A stretch of DNA of 39,073 bases from Villigracilis sp900696595 (GTDB taxonomy: Bacteria; Chloroflexota; Anaerolineae; Anaerolineales; Villigracilaceae), in the NCBI GenBank assembly GCA_030263615.1, contig SZPH01000026.1, positions 1 to 39,073 on the forward strand, in the 5' to 3' direction. Numbering within the stretch: the first letter of the stretch is position 1; the number at the start of each line of letters is the position of its first letter. The notes under the pieces are model-generated. The model did no database searches, was not told the DNA's origin, and saw only the letters and a list, made by a program, of their open reading frames with translations. Of this stretch, positions 33,110-39,073 are shown piece after piece. The translations under genes and the position numbers were made by a program.

Positions 33110-34033
33110 ATGAACCATCTTGTCACCGGCGGCGCGGGATTTATCGGCTCGCATATCTCGCGCGCATTGCTCGAGCTCGGACACTCCGTCCGCGTCTTCG
33201 ATAATTTTTCCTCCGGCAGGCGCGAGAACCTTGCCGGGCTGGATGTGGAGATCGTCGAGGGCGATTTGCGCGACGCGGACGCGGTCGCCAAAGCCGTTAA
33301 AGGCGCGGGCATCATCTTTCATGAAGCGGCGTTTGTTTCCGTCCCCGAGTCGATGGAAAAGCCGCAGGAGTGTTTCGACGTCAATGTGACCGGGACCTCC
33401 ATTTTGTTTGAAGCCGCCCGCAAGGCAGGCGTGAAGCGCGCGGTGTTCGCCACCAGCGCCGCAGTGTACGGCGACTCGCAAGCCTACCCGCTTGTGGAGG
33501 ATACGCCGTTGCGGCAGTTGTCTCCCTACGCCGTCTCCAAGCGCGTGGACGAACTCTACGGACAACTTTATACGTCGTCGTTCGATTTTGAAGTGGTCGC
33601 CCTGCGTTATTTCAACGTCTATGGCCCGCGTCAGCGGCCGGATTCGATGTACGCCGCCGCCGTGCCGATCTTCATCCGCCGCATGTTGGACGGCAAACCC
33701 GTCACAATTTTTGGAGACGGCGGACAGAGCCGCGACCTGATCAACGTGCGCGATGTCATTCAAGCCAACCTGCTCGCCGCCGAACATCCCGCCGCGCCCG
33801 GGCAGATCTTCAACGTCTGCACCGGCGTTGAGACGCGCCTGCTCGACCTGCTCGACATCCTCTACGAACTTTTTCCGAACGCCCCCAGACACATCCACGC
33901 CGAACCGCGCGCCGGGGATATTTACCGCTCCATCGGCTCTCCCCAAAAAATCATGGACACGCTCGGCTTCAAACCGCGCGTAACCCTGGCAGAGGGATTG
34001 AAGGAAGCGGTGGAAGAAATGCGTAATTGGTAA
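33110..34033 (+). CDS. NAD-dependent nucleotide-sugar epimerase (extended SDR)
   Basis: A 307-residue extended short-chain dehydrogenase. The NAD motif GGAGFIG is at residues 7-13, the catalytic Tyr and Lys are in YAVSK (Y140, K144), and RYFNVYGPRQ and GDGGQSRDLINV follow. The family acts on UDP-glucose or UDP-N-acetylglucosamine, usually as a 4-epimerase; the exact sugar cannot be told. The gene begins one base after the preceding stop. Unusually, its last codons and the stop (M-R-N-W-stop) are written in the heptamer repeat that starts at 34023. The C-terminus was therefore probably altered by repeat expansion, without loss of core motifs. Confidence 0.92.
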   Translation: MNHLVTGGAGFIGSHISRALLELGHSVRVFDNFSSGRRENLAGLDVEIVEGDLRDADAVAKAVKGAGIIFHEAAFVSVPESMEKPQECFDVNVTGTSILFEAARKAGVKRAVFATSAAVYGDSQAYPLVEDTPLRQLSPYAVSKRVDELYGQLYTSSFDFEVVALRYFNVYGPRQRPDSMYAAAVPIFIRRMLDGKPVTIFGDGGQSRDLINVRDVIQANLLAAEHPAAPGQIFNVCTGVETRLLDLLDILYELFPNAPRHIHAEPRAGDIYRSIGSPQKIMDTLGFKPRVTLAEGLKEAVEEMRNW

Positions 34034-34113
34034 TTGGAGATTGGTAATTGGGAATTGGTAATTGGGAATTGGGAATTGGTAATTGGAGATTGGTAATTTG
34101 AGGTTAGTAATTT
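34023..34113. repeat. Heptanucleotide array, 13 units, overlapping a gene end
   Basis: Thirteen consecutive 7-bp units of the type GTAATTG, GAGATTG or GGAATTG run from 34023 to 34113, the last three diverged. The stop codon of the epimerase gene (34031-34033) lies in the second unit. About 20 bases separate it from the pyrimidine array that follows. Confidence 0.88.
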
Positions 34114-34132
34114 TTTCCCAATCTCTACCCTT

Positions 34133-34237
34133 CTACTCCCTACTCCCTACTCCCTACTCCCTACTCCCTATTCTCTATTCTCTATTCTCTATTCTCTATT
34201 CTCTACTCCCTATTCCCTATTCCCTATTCTCCCCCCC
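34133..34237. repeat. Pyrimidine heptanucleotide array abutting a start codon
   Basis: Fifteen 7-bp units run without a break: CTACTCC (five), CTATTCT (five), CTACTCC, CTATTCC (two), CTATTCT and seven C. They end at the base before ATG 34238. The whole 105 bp has only C, T and a single A per unit, so no Shine-Dalgarno sequence exists within reach of the next gene. Confidence 0.9.
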
Positions 34238-36088
34238 ATGTCCTCCCGTTCCCACTTCCGCAATCGCCTCGTCCTCGCCGGCGACCTGGCCCTGACCGTC
34301 GTCTCGGTGTTGGGCAGTTTTGCGTTGCGGCTGGACGTGAGCGAGTTGCCGTTCTATTTCCCCGCCGCATTGGCGATGTGCGCGGCGGCGTTGATCGTCA
34401 AAATTCCCACCTATTACTTTTTCGGACTCTATCGCCGCCTGTGGATGTACGCCAGCACGAACGAACTGCGGCTGATTACGTTTGCCGTCACAACCGCCTC
34501 GGCGCTGACTTCGGGAGTCATGCTCCTGCTCATCGGCTTTGACTTGATCAAGCCAGGTATGCCGCGCTCCGCCCTCGGCATTGACTGGCTGATCTCGCTC
34601 ATCCTCATCGGCGGTTCGCGCTTCGCCCTGCGAATCCTGGCGGAACAACCGTCGGCGCAGACCAACGCCAAAACCCGCCGCGCCCTCATCCTCGGCGCGG
34701 GAGACGCGGGCGCGCTCGTCGTCCGCGAGTTGCAAAAAACCCCGCAGTTGAATCTTGTCCCCATCGGCTTCCTCGACGACGACTCCGCCAAACAGAATCA
34801 CAACATCTACGGCGTGACGGTCATCGGCAGGATCGAACAACTCGCAAGGACGCTCGACGCCGGGCAGGTGGACGAAGTCATCATCGCCATCCCGTCCGCG
34901 CCCGGGCATATCATCCGCCTGGTCAACGACGAATGTCGCAAACGCGGAATCGTCTCGCGCATCATCCCCGGATTTTACGAACTGCTCGGCGGCAAGGTCA
35001 GCGTCAACCGCCTGCGCGAAGTGGACATCACCGACCTGCTGCGCCGCGAACCCGCAAAGATTGACGACCGCCTCATCGGCGCGACCTTCGGCGGCAAACG
35101 CATCCTCGTCACAGGCGCGGGCGGCTCCATCGGCGGCGAACTCTGCCGTCAACTTGCGCGCTGGAAACCCGCCGAACTTGTCTTGCTTGGTCATGGCGAG
35201 AACAGCATCTTCGAAGCGTTGCAGGAACTCAAAGAGGATTTTCCCGCGCTCGCCCTGCAAGCCGTCATCGCCGACATCCGCGACGCCAGCCGCATTGAAA
35301 AAATTTTCAACCAGCGCAAACCGCAGATCGTCTTTCACGCCGCGGCGCACAAGCATGTCCCGCTCATGGAAGCCAACGTCGAGGAGGCGGTCACGAACAA
35401 CGTCCTCGGCACAAAGAACGTCGTCGAGGCGGCGACCCGGCATAACGTCGAGAGACTCGTGCTGATCTCCACCGATAAAGCCGTGCGCCCGGCCAGCGTG
35501 ATGGGCGCGACAAAACGTCTCGCCGAGTTAACCGTCCTCGACGCGGCGCAACGCCATAACCTGCCGTATTCGGTTGTGCGTTTTGGCAATGTGCTGGGCA
35601 GTCGCGGAAGCGTCGTGCGCACGTTCAAAAATCAAATTGCGCGCGGCGGTCCCGTCACCATCACGCACCCCGATATGCGCCGTTATTTTATGATCATCCC
35701 CGAAGCCGCGCATCTCGTTTTGCAAGCCGCGAGCATGGGCGTCGGCGGCGAAGTCTTCATGCTCAACATGGGCGAACAGATTCGCGTCCTCGATCTCGCC
35801 GAAGACCTCATCCGCCTTTCGGGGCTCGAACCCTACCGCGACATTGACATTCAAACCACCGGCATCCGTCCCGGCGAAAAACTGCGCGAAGATTTGCTCG
35901 AAGACGGCGTGGATTTTGAACGCACGCAGCACCCGGAGATTTTTCGCATGTCGCGGGAGGAACAGGTGGACGGCGCCGCCCTCGCTCGAACTGTGGATGA
36001 ACTCTCCGACCTCGCGCTTCGCTCCCGGACCGACGACTTGATTCTGACCATCAACCGTTTCCTGCCCTCCGGCTCGGTGCATCCATGA
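34238..36088 (+). CDS. CapD/PglF-like UDP-N-acetylhexosamine 4,6-dehydratase
   Basis: A 616-residue membrane enzyme. Four N-terminal helices (about 8-115) precede a first Rossmann segment with GAGDAG (153-158). The catalytic extended SDR domain follows, with TGAGGSIGGE at 292-301, STDKAVRP and the M-x-x-x-K motif (M422, K426) typical of 4,6-dehydratases that replace Tyr with Met. Proteins of this design make the keto sugar used for bacillosamine, FucNAc or QuiNAc in surface glycans. Length fits the long, membrane-anchored type. The start sits directly after a pyrimidine heptamer array with no Shine-Dalgarno. The stop overlaps the next ATG by four bases. Confidence 0.92.
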   Translation: MSSRSHFRNRLVLAGDLALTVVSVLGSFALRLDVSELPFYFPAALAMCAAALIVKIPTYYFFGLYRRLWMYASTNELRLITFAVTTASALTSGVMLLLIGFDLIKPGMPRSALGIDWLISLILIGGSRFALRILAEQPSAQTNAKTRRALILGAGDAGALVVRELQKTPQLNLVPIGFLDDDSAKQNHNIYGVTVIGRIEQLARTLDAGQVDEVIIAIPSAPGHIIRLVNDECRKRGIVSRIIPGFYELLGGKVSVNRLREVDITDLLRREPAKIDDRLIGATFGGKRILVTGAGGSIGGELCRQLARWKPAELVLLGHGENSIFEALQELKEDFPALALQAVIADIRDASRIEKIFNQRKPQIVFHAAAHKHVPLMEANVEEAVTNNVLGTKNVVEAATRHNVERLVLISTDKAVRPASVMGATKRLAELTVLDAAQRHNLPYSVVRFGNVLGSRGSVVRTFKNQIARGGPVTITHPDMRRYFMIIPEAAHLVLQAASMGVGGEVFMLNMGEQIRVLDLAEDLIRLSGLEPYRDIDIQTTGIRPGEKLREDLLEDGVDFERTQHPEIFRMSREEQVDGAALARTVDELSDLALRSRTDDLILTINRFLPSGSVHP

Positions 36089-37071
36089 CCGAAACCACTC
36101 TCGCCGAATGGAATCAATTCCTGACGAACTTTCCCGACGCGCACCTCTTGCAGATGGGCGAGTGGGGCGAATTAAAAAAAGATTTCGGCTGGAAACCTGT
36201 TCGCATTATTGACGGGAATGTTGGCGTTCAGATTTTGTTTCGCAAGTTGCCGCTGGGGTTTACGATTGCGTATATTCCGAAGCCAGCGGAAAGCGGACAG
36301 TGGACAATGGATGGCGATTCGTTCTGGCGCGAAGTTGATTCGGTGTGCAAAAAGAACCGCGCCATCTTCCTAAAAATCGAACCCGACGCATGGGCAGATG
36401 AATTCAGAATTCAGAATTCAGAATTTAGAATTTCCAAACATGACATCCAACCGCCCCGCACAATAACCATTAATATTCAAGATGGCGAAGAAAATATTTT
36501 GTCGCGCATGAAACCCAAATGCCGTTACAACATCCGCCTGGCGGAGAAGAAGGGCGTAAAAGTCCGCGCATGGGACGACATCGCCGCCTTCCACGAGATG
36601 ATGACAATCACCGGCGGGCGCGATGACTTCGGCGTACATTCGCGGGAATATTATCAACGCGCCTATGAACTCTTCCGCCCCAAAGGGACATGCGAACTGC
36701 TCGTCGCAGAATATGAAGGCAGACCCCTCGCTTCGTTGATGATCTTTGCGAACGGCAGGCGCGCCTGGTATGTTTACGGCGCGTCCAGCAATGAAGAGCG
36801 CAACCGAATGCCCGCCTACCTCCTGCAATGGGAAGCCATTCGCTGGGCAAAGGCGCGCGGATGCGAAGAATACGACCTGTGGGGCGTCCCCGACGAGGAT
36901 GAAGAAACGCTCGAAGCGCAATTCGAGTCGCGCCATGACGGCTTGTGGGGCGTCTATCGCTTCAAACGCGGATTCGGCGGACAGTTGAAGCGGGCGGCGC
37001 AGGCGTTGGATAGAGTATATAATCCGTTACCGTACTGGCTTTATACGAGATTGGTAATTGGTAAATCGTAA
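36085..37071 (+). CDS. FemAB-like aminoacyl/peptidoglycan-bridge transferase, copy 1
   Basis: A 328-residue protein with two GNAT-like halves as in FemX/FemA/FemB. Conserved stretches are LLQMGEWGELKKDFGW near the start, CRYNIRLAEKKGVKV in the middle, and YVYGASSNEERNRMPAYLLQWEAIRWAK with YDLWGVPDE near the end. FemAB proteins use aminoacyl-tRNA to add residues to lipid II or related surface precursors, and similar proteins modify exopolysaccharides. Residues about 105-117 are encoded by five 7-bp repeat units in a loop that varies between the two copies. The last codons and stop (RLVIGKS-stop) lie in another heptamer array. It is translationally coupled to the dehydratase gene. Confidence 0.9.
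   Translation: MTETTLAEWNQFLTNFPDAHLLQMGEWGELKKDFGWKPVRIIDGNVGVQILFRKLPLGFTIAYIPKPAESGQWTMDGDSFWREVDSVCKKNRAIFLKIEPDAWADEFRIQNSEFRISKHDIQPPRTITINIQDGEENILSRMKPKCRYNIRLAEKKGVKVRAWDDIAAFHEMMTITGGRDDFGVHSREYYQRAYELFRPKGTCELLVAEYEGRPLASLMIFANGRRAWYVYGASSNEERNRMPAYLLQWEAIRWAKARGCEEYDLWGVPDEDEETLEAQFESRHDGLWGVYRFKRGFGGQLKRAAQALDRVYNPLPYWLYTRLVIGKS
36400..36434 (+). repeat. Heptanucleotide repeat inside the first FemAB-like gene
   Basis: Five 7-bp units (three GAATTCA, then GAATTTA and GAATTTC) lie in the coding frame. They encode the repeated peptide EFRIQNSEFRIS between two conserved segments. The equivalent part of the second FemAB-like protein is different. Confidence 0.85.
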
Positions 37072-37096
37072 TTACCAATCTCCAATTACCGATTAT
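37047..37096. repeat. Inverted heptanucleotide array between the two FemAB-like genes
   Basis: Units GAGATTG, GTAATTG and GTAAATC (from 37047) turn into the complementary CAATCTC, CAATTAC and CGATTAT (to 37096). The segments 37047-37059 and 37070-37082 are perfect 13-bp inverted repeats. The array carries the end of the first gene and stops two bases before the ATG of the second. Confidence 0.85.
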
Positions 37097-37098
37097 CA

Positions 37099-38409
37099 AT
37101 GGGCTCATCTCCCCAACCTCCCCACCCCTGGAATCAACTCATCTTCCAACTCCCCGGCCCGCATTTTTTGCAAACCTACGAATGGGGGCAGGTGAAGGCG
37201 AAGTATGGCTGGGCTCCCTGTTACGCTGTCTGGACGGAAGATGGAAAATTCTCCGTATCTTCCGATTGCCAACCCTTCGGCGGCGATCAGGGCAAGTCTT
37301 CAATTATTGCTTCTGCCCTCATCCTCAAACGGACTGCCTTCCGCCGCTTCTCCGTTTTTTACGCGCCGAAGGGTCCGCTCATGGATTGGACGAATGAGTC
37401 CCTGCGCAGGCGGGTGTTGGACGATCTGCAAGCGTTCGCGAAGAAGCAGGGCGCGATCTTCCTGAAGATTGATCCCGATGTGATTCTGGGGCGCGGAATC
37501 CCCGTCGGCGGGGATGAGGATTCAGAAAACAGCGGACAGGCCGCGAGGTCCGAGTTGAGGCGCAGGGGGTGGGTGGAATCGCCCGAGCAGATTCAATTCA
37601 AGAATACGGTCATGGTGGATTTATCCGCAGGCGAGGAGGAAATCCTGATGCGGATGAAGCAGAAGACGCGGTACAACATCCGCCTGGCGGAGCGGAAGGG
37701 CGTGACGGCGCGCGAAGGCAGACTGGAAGACCTGCCCATGCTGTATAAAATGTACGCCGAGACTTCGGTGCGCGACGGTTTCGTCATCCGCGATGAAGAA
37801 TATTACATGACGGTTTGGAAGACCTTCATGCAATCTCCAAGTCCCGATTACCAATCTCCCGCCGCTATTCCATTAATTGCCGAATACAACAACGACCCCG
37901 TCGCCGCGATCTTTCTCTTCACCTTTGCCGGGCGCGGATATTACGTTTACGGCATGTCGCGCAGCGCCCACCGCGACAAAATGCCGACCTATCTTTTGCA
38001 GTGGGAGGCGATGAAACGCGCGAAGGCGGGCGGATGCCTGACCTATGACCTGTGGGGCGCGCCGGATGTCTTCGACGAAAGCGATGCGATGTGGGGGGTG
38101 TATCGCTTCAAGGAAGGCTTGGGCGGCGAAGTGATTCGCACGCCCGGCGCGTACGATTTTGCGCCGAATAAATTTTTATACGCGTTATATTCGGACGCGA
38201 TGCCGCGCGTTCTGAATCTTTTGCGGGCGCGGGGAAGGCGAAGGACGAAGCAGGTTGAGGAAACGGTCGAGGGCTTTGAATTTCCTGGGCATGGGAATTT
38301 GCGGCGAGACGATAATGCCGGCGTGACGAAGAATTCGTTTCGCCAGCGGAAAGAAATCCCTGCTATTGTGGGTGAAAATAACCCGTTTTCTTTGAGCCGC
38401 ATTCCGTAA
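37099..38409 (+). CDS. FemAB-like transferase, copy 2, with abnormal C-terminal tail
   Basis: The open frame gives 436 residues, about 100 more than its paralogue. Residues 1 to about 380 align by eye with copy 1: FLQTYEWGQVKAKYGW, TRYNIRLAERKGVTA, YVYGMSRSAHRDKMPTYLLQWEAMKRAK, YDLWGAPD and FKEGLGGEV. The extra residues after RARGRRRTK (near 38245) are polar, resemble nothing in the family, and are read antisense to the core of the DUF5615 gene. I infer that the original stop was lost when foreign sequence joined here. Four heptamer units (37831-37858) encode a loop near residues 245-254. No Shine-Dalgarno is visible. Role as for copy 1: surface or cell-wall modification. Confidence 0.85.
   Translation: MGSSPQPPHPWNQLIFQLPGPHFLQTYEWGQVKAKYGWAPCYAVWTEDGKFSVSSDCQPFGGDQGKSSIIASALILKRTAFRRFSVFYAPKGPLMDWTNESLRRRVLDDLQAFAKKQGAIFLKIDPDVILGRGIPVGGDEDSENSGQAARSELRRRGWVESPEQIQFKNTVMVDLSAGEEEILMRMKQKTRYNIRLAERKGVTAREGRLEDLPMLYKMYAETSVRDGFVIRDEEYYMTVWKTFMQSPSPDYQSPAAIPLIAEYNNDPVAAIFLFTFAGRGYYVYGMSRSAHRDKMPTYLLQWEAMKRAKAGGCLTYDLWGAPDVFDESDAMWGVYRFKEGLGGEVIRTPGAYDFAPNKFLYALYSDAMPRVLNLLRARGRRRTKQVEETVEGFEFPGHGNLRRDDNAGVTKNSFRQRKEIPAIVGENNPFSLSRIP
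37831..37858 (+). repeat. Heptanucleotide repeat inside the second FemAB-like gene
   Basis: Four 7-bp units (CAATCTC, CAAGTCC, CGATTAC, CAATCTC) encode the Ser/Pro-rich loop before IPLIAEY. CAATCTC is the complement of GAGATTG, a unit of the arrays at 34023 and 37047. Copy 1 has no such loop at this place. Confidence 0.65.
38084..38139 (+). repeat. femAB 3' segment also found at the window end, copy 1
   Basis: An 11-base block (38084-38094) and a 24-base block (38116-38139) recur in the same order at 39007-39017 and 39050-39073. Spacing differs (21 against 32 bases). This copy is in frame and codes for conserved FemAB residues up to KEGLGGEVIR. Confidence 0.75.
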
Positions 38410-38544
38410 CTGTTCTTCATCGCTCGAATCATGCTGAATCCACTCGTTCGGCGTTCGCGTAACATCATGCCCGCGTTTGAGCAGTTCCCTTTGCAGCGCC
38501 GCATCGGACGCGTCGGAGTCAAGATGAAGACGCGGCTTTGTCAT
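38185..38544 (-). CDS. DUF5615 PIN-like protein, putative toxin
   Basis: A 119-residue protein of the DUF5615 PIN-like type. It has an acidic start LHLDSDASDAALQRELLKRGHDV and the family's IFTHNSRDFFPLA segment, followed by GIIV. DUF5615 genes usually lie with DUF433 genes and are regarded as putative nuclease toxins. Here the DUF433 gene is directly upstream with a 26-bp overlap. The last residues after about 97 (SPSPRPQKIQNARH...) are basic and read antisense to femAB sequence, so the C-terminus may also be extended. About two thirds of this gene overlaps the tail of the FemAB copy 2 frame on the other strand. Toxicity is inferred from family context only. Confidence 0.8.
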   Translation of the reverse strand: MTKPRLHLDSDASDAALQRELLKRGHDVTRTPNEWIQHDSSDEEQLRNAAQRKRVIFTHNSRDFFPLAKRILRHAGIIVSPQIPMPRKFKALDRFLNLLRPSPSPRPQKIQNARHRVRI

Positions 38545-38959
38545 TTTTCTTTGCCTTTTCCCGCTTGTGCTTGTTTTCCAACTCCTGCTCGTATTTGATG
38601 TTTGCGTCTATTTCCGTTTTGTGGGCGTCATAAAAAGCCAGCGCTTCACGGACCTGTTTAACCTCGACGCCGTAGTTCTCTGCGAAGGTCTCAGGCTTTT
38701 CCTTGAATTGTTTTACCGCCACTGCAACGGTCTGCACGCGGATACGAGTTCCGCGCAGAACCGGCGTTGGGAAGCCGGATGCGCCGCGATAATACGCGAT
38801 CAACGGAAATTTCGGGTCGTCCAATTCATTGCGCATGGACGTCACCTTCTCCGCCACCGACCACATGATGAATTGGTTGAGCGAAACGCCCTGCTTTTTG
38901 GCAAGTTCCTCGGCTTCGCGTTTCAAATCCACAGGCAGGTTTAGGGCATAGCGTGTCAT
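38519..38959 (-). CDS. Ribbon-helix-helix/DUF433 fusion, putative antitoxin
   Basis: A 146-residue protein. Residues 1 to about 42 (YALNLPVDLKREAEELAKKQGVSLNQFIMWSVAEK) fit a ribbon-helix-helix DNA-binding segment of the CopG/HicB type. Residues about 45-125 fit DUF433, including FPTPVLRGTRIRV and an E-x-Y-G-V-E-V-K-Q-V-R-E-A-L helix. A Lys-rich tail ends the protein. DUF433 proteins are usually shorter and stand alone as partners of DUF5615. The fusion gives the antitoxin its own apparent DNA-binding part. It starts the two-gene unit, overlaps the DUF5615 gene by 26 bp and has a possible operator of direct repeats upstream. The role is inferred from family and layout. Confidence 0.8.
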   Translation of the reverse strand: MTRYALNLPVDLKREAEELAKKQGVSLNQFIMWSVAEKVTSMRNELDDPKFPLIAYYRGASGFPTPVLRGTRIRVQTVAVAVKQFKEKPETFAENYGVEVKQVREALAFYDAHKTEIDANIKYEQELENKHKREKAKKNDKAASSS

Positions 38960-38984
38960 TTTGGCTGAAATCCTTTCGTTTGGG

Positions 38985-39017
38985 ATTGTATCATATACGA
39001 TGTGGTATGCGATGTGG
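38985..39017 (-). promoter_or_regulatory. Promoter and possible operator of the DUF433/DUF5615 pair
   Basis: On the minus strand TGATACAAT (38985-38993) is an extended -10 box, identical to that of the membrane-subunit operon. Just upstream, two 11-bp direct repeats (38995-39005 and 39007-39017, one mismatch) occupy the -35 region. Such repeats would suit a ribbon-helix-helix autorepressor. Confidence 0.5.
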
Positions 39018-39073
39018 CTATTAAAGCGGGATGACCGTCGCTTCAGAAGGGCTTGGGCGGCGAAGTGATTCGC
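39007..39073 (+). pseudogene. Partial second copy of the femAB 3' region, cut by the window end
   Basis: Blocks 39007-39017 and 39050-39073 match 38084-38094 and 38116-38139 exactly, and TCGCTTCA also recurs between them. A one-base difference shifts the frame, so this copy does not encode the FemAB end. It runs into the end of the window and may continue beyond. Confidence 0.6.

Noticed and set aside
34217..35443. 408-codon minus-strand open frame over the dehydratase gene
   Set aside because: The forward strand encodes clear NAD-binding motifs, and the reverse product is Asp/Arg-rich without similarity.
38245..38409. A new C-terminal domain in FemAB copy 2
   Set aside because: The tail has no counterpart in copy 1 and is antisense to the DUF5615 core, so it is more likely readthrough into joined sequence.
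1..39073. tRNA or rRNA genes
   Set aside because: I looked for the T-loop GTTCGA-type signature and cloverleaf context. The few matches, for example near 28146, are inside protein genes and have no pairing arms.

Overview
The window reads as a stretch of bacterial chromosome, GC-rich and densely coded. The gene content fits the Chloroflexota, most likely class Anaerolineae. The hints are secreted proteins with long Thr/Ala/Pro linkers, cohesin and dockerin modules without obvious cellulases, a DUF3048 lipoprotein, a DUF1385 membrane protein, paired FemAB-type proteins and many short intergenic palindromes. This assignment is inference from content; no rRNA or other marker gene is present. I found no tRNA, rRNA, CRISPR array, prophage or transposase gene.

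Layout. 0.2-6 kb: a PHP-domain phosphoesterase (reverse), secG, an oligopeptide-binding protein, an M20 peptidase and a DUF1385 membrane protein. 6.2-10.6 kb: three secreted cohesin/dockerin genes in a row, comprising a PPC-cohesin-dockerin protein, a membrane-anchored cohesin, and an M23 peptidase-PPC-linker-cohesin-dockerin protein. Together they look like a small self-assembling surface system. 10.7-14.5 kb: an acyl-CoA synthetase and miaA (both reverse) and an HD hydrolase. 14.7-18.5 kb: a HerA/FtsK-like ATPase facing a long coiled-coil protein. 18.5-22.1 kb (reverse): three overlapping genes for orphan complex I/hydrogenase-4/Mrp-type membrane subunits. 22.2-27.7 kb: a DUF3048 lipoprotein, a zinc-ribbon membrane protein, an enolase-superfamily enzyme (MenC/N-acylamino-acid racemase type), a CapA-like lipoprotein and a small secreted helical protein. 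27.9-30.6 kb: RidA and an OmpR-type two-component pair. 30.7-38.4 kb: an exopolysaccharide/cell-surface locus (GT2, polyprenyl-phosphate sugar transferase, NAD-dependent epimerase, CapD-like dehydratase, two FemAB-like proteins). 38.2-39.0 kb (reverse): a DUF433/DUF5615 toxin-antitoxin-like pair lying against the 3' end of the second femAB gene, followed at the window end by a partial second copy of that femAB 3' region.

The window is rich in non-coding structure. A family of 7-bp tandem repeats sits at gene borders, supplies two stop codons and enters two femAB coding sequences. Four tandem 50-bp units each hold two hairpins, with a diverged single copy 6.3 kb away. Several intergenic inverted repeats have arms that are themselves palindromes. 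Three TTGCAA sites lie at exact 34-bp spacing upstream of the cohesin/dockerin genes. At least two genes have a -10 box six bases from the ATG, consistent with leaderless transcripts.

The most promising system-level signals are the compact cohesin/dockerin/M23 cluster, the toxin-antitoxin pair at a partly duplicated femAB end, and the heptamer repeats shaping gene ends.
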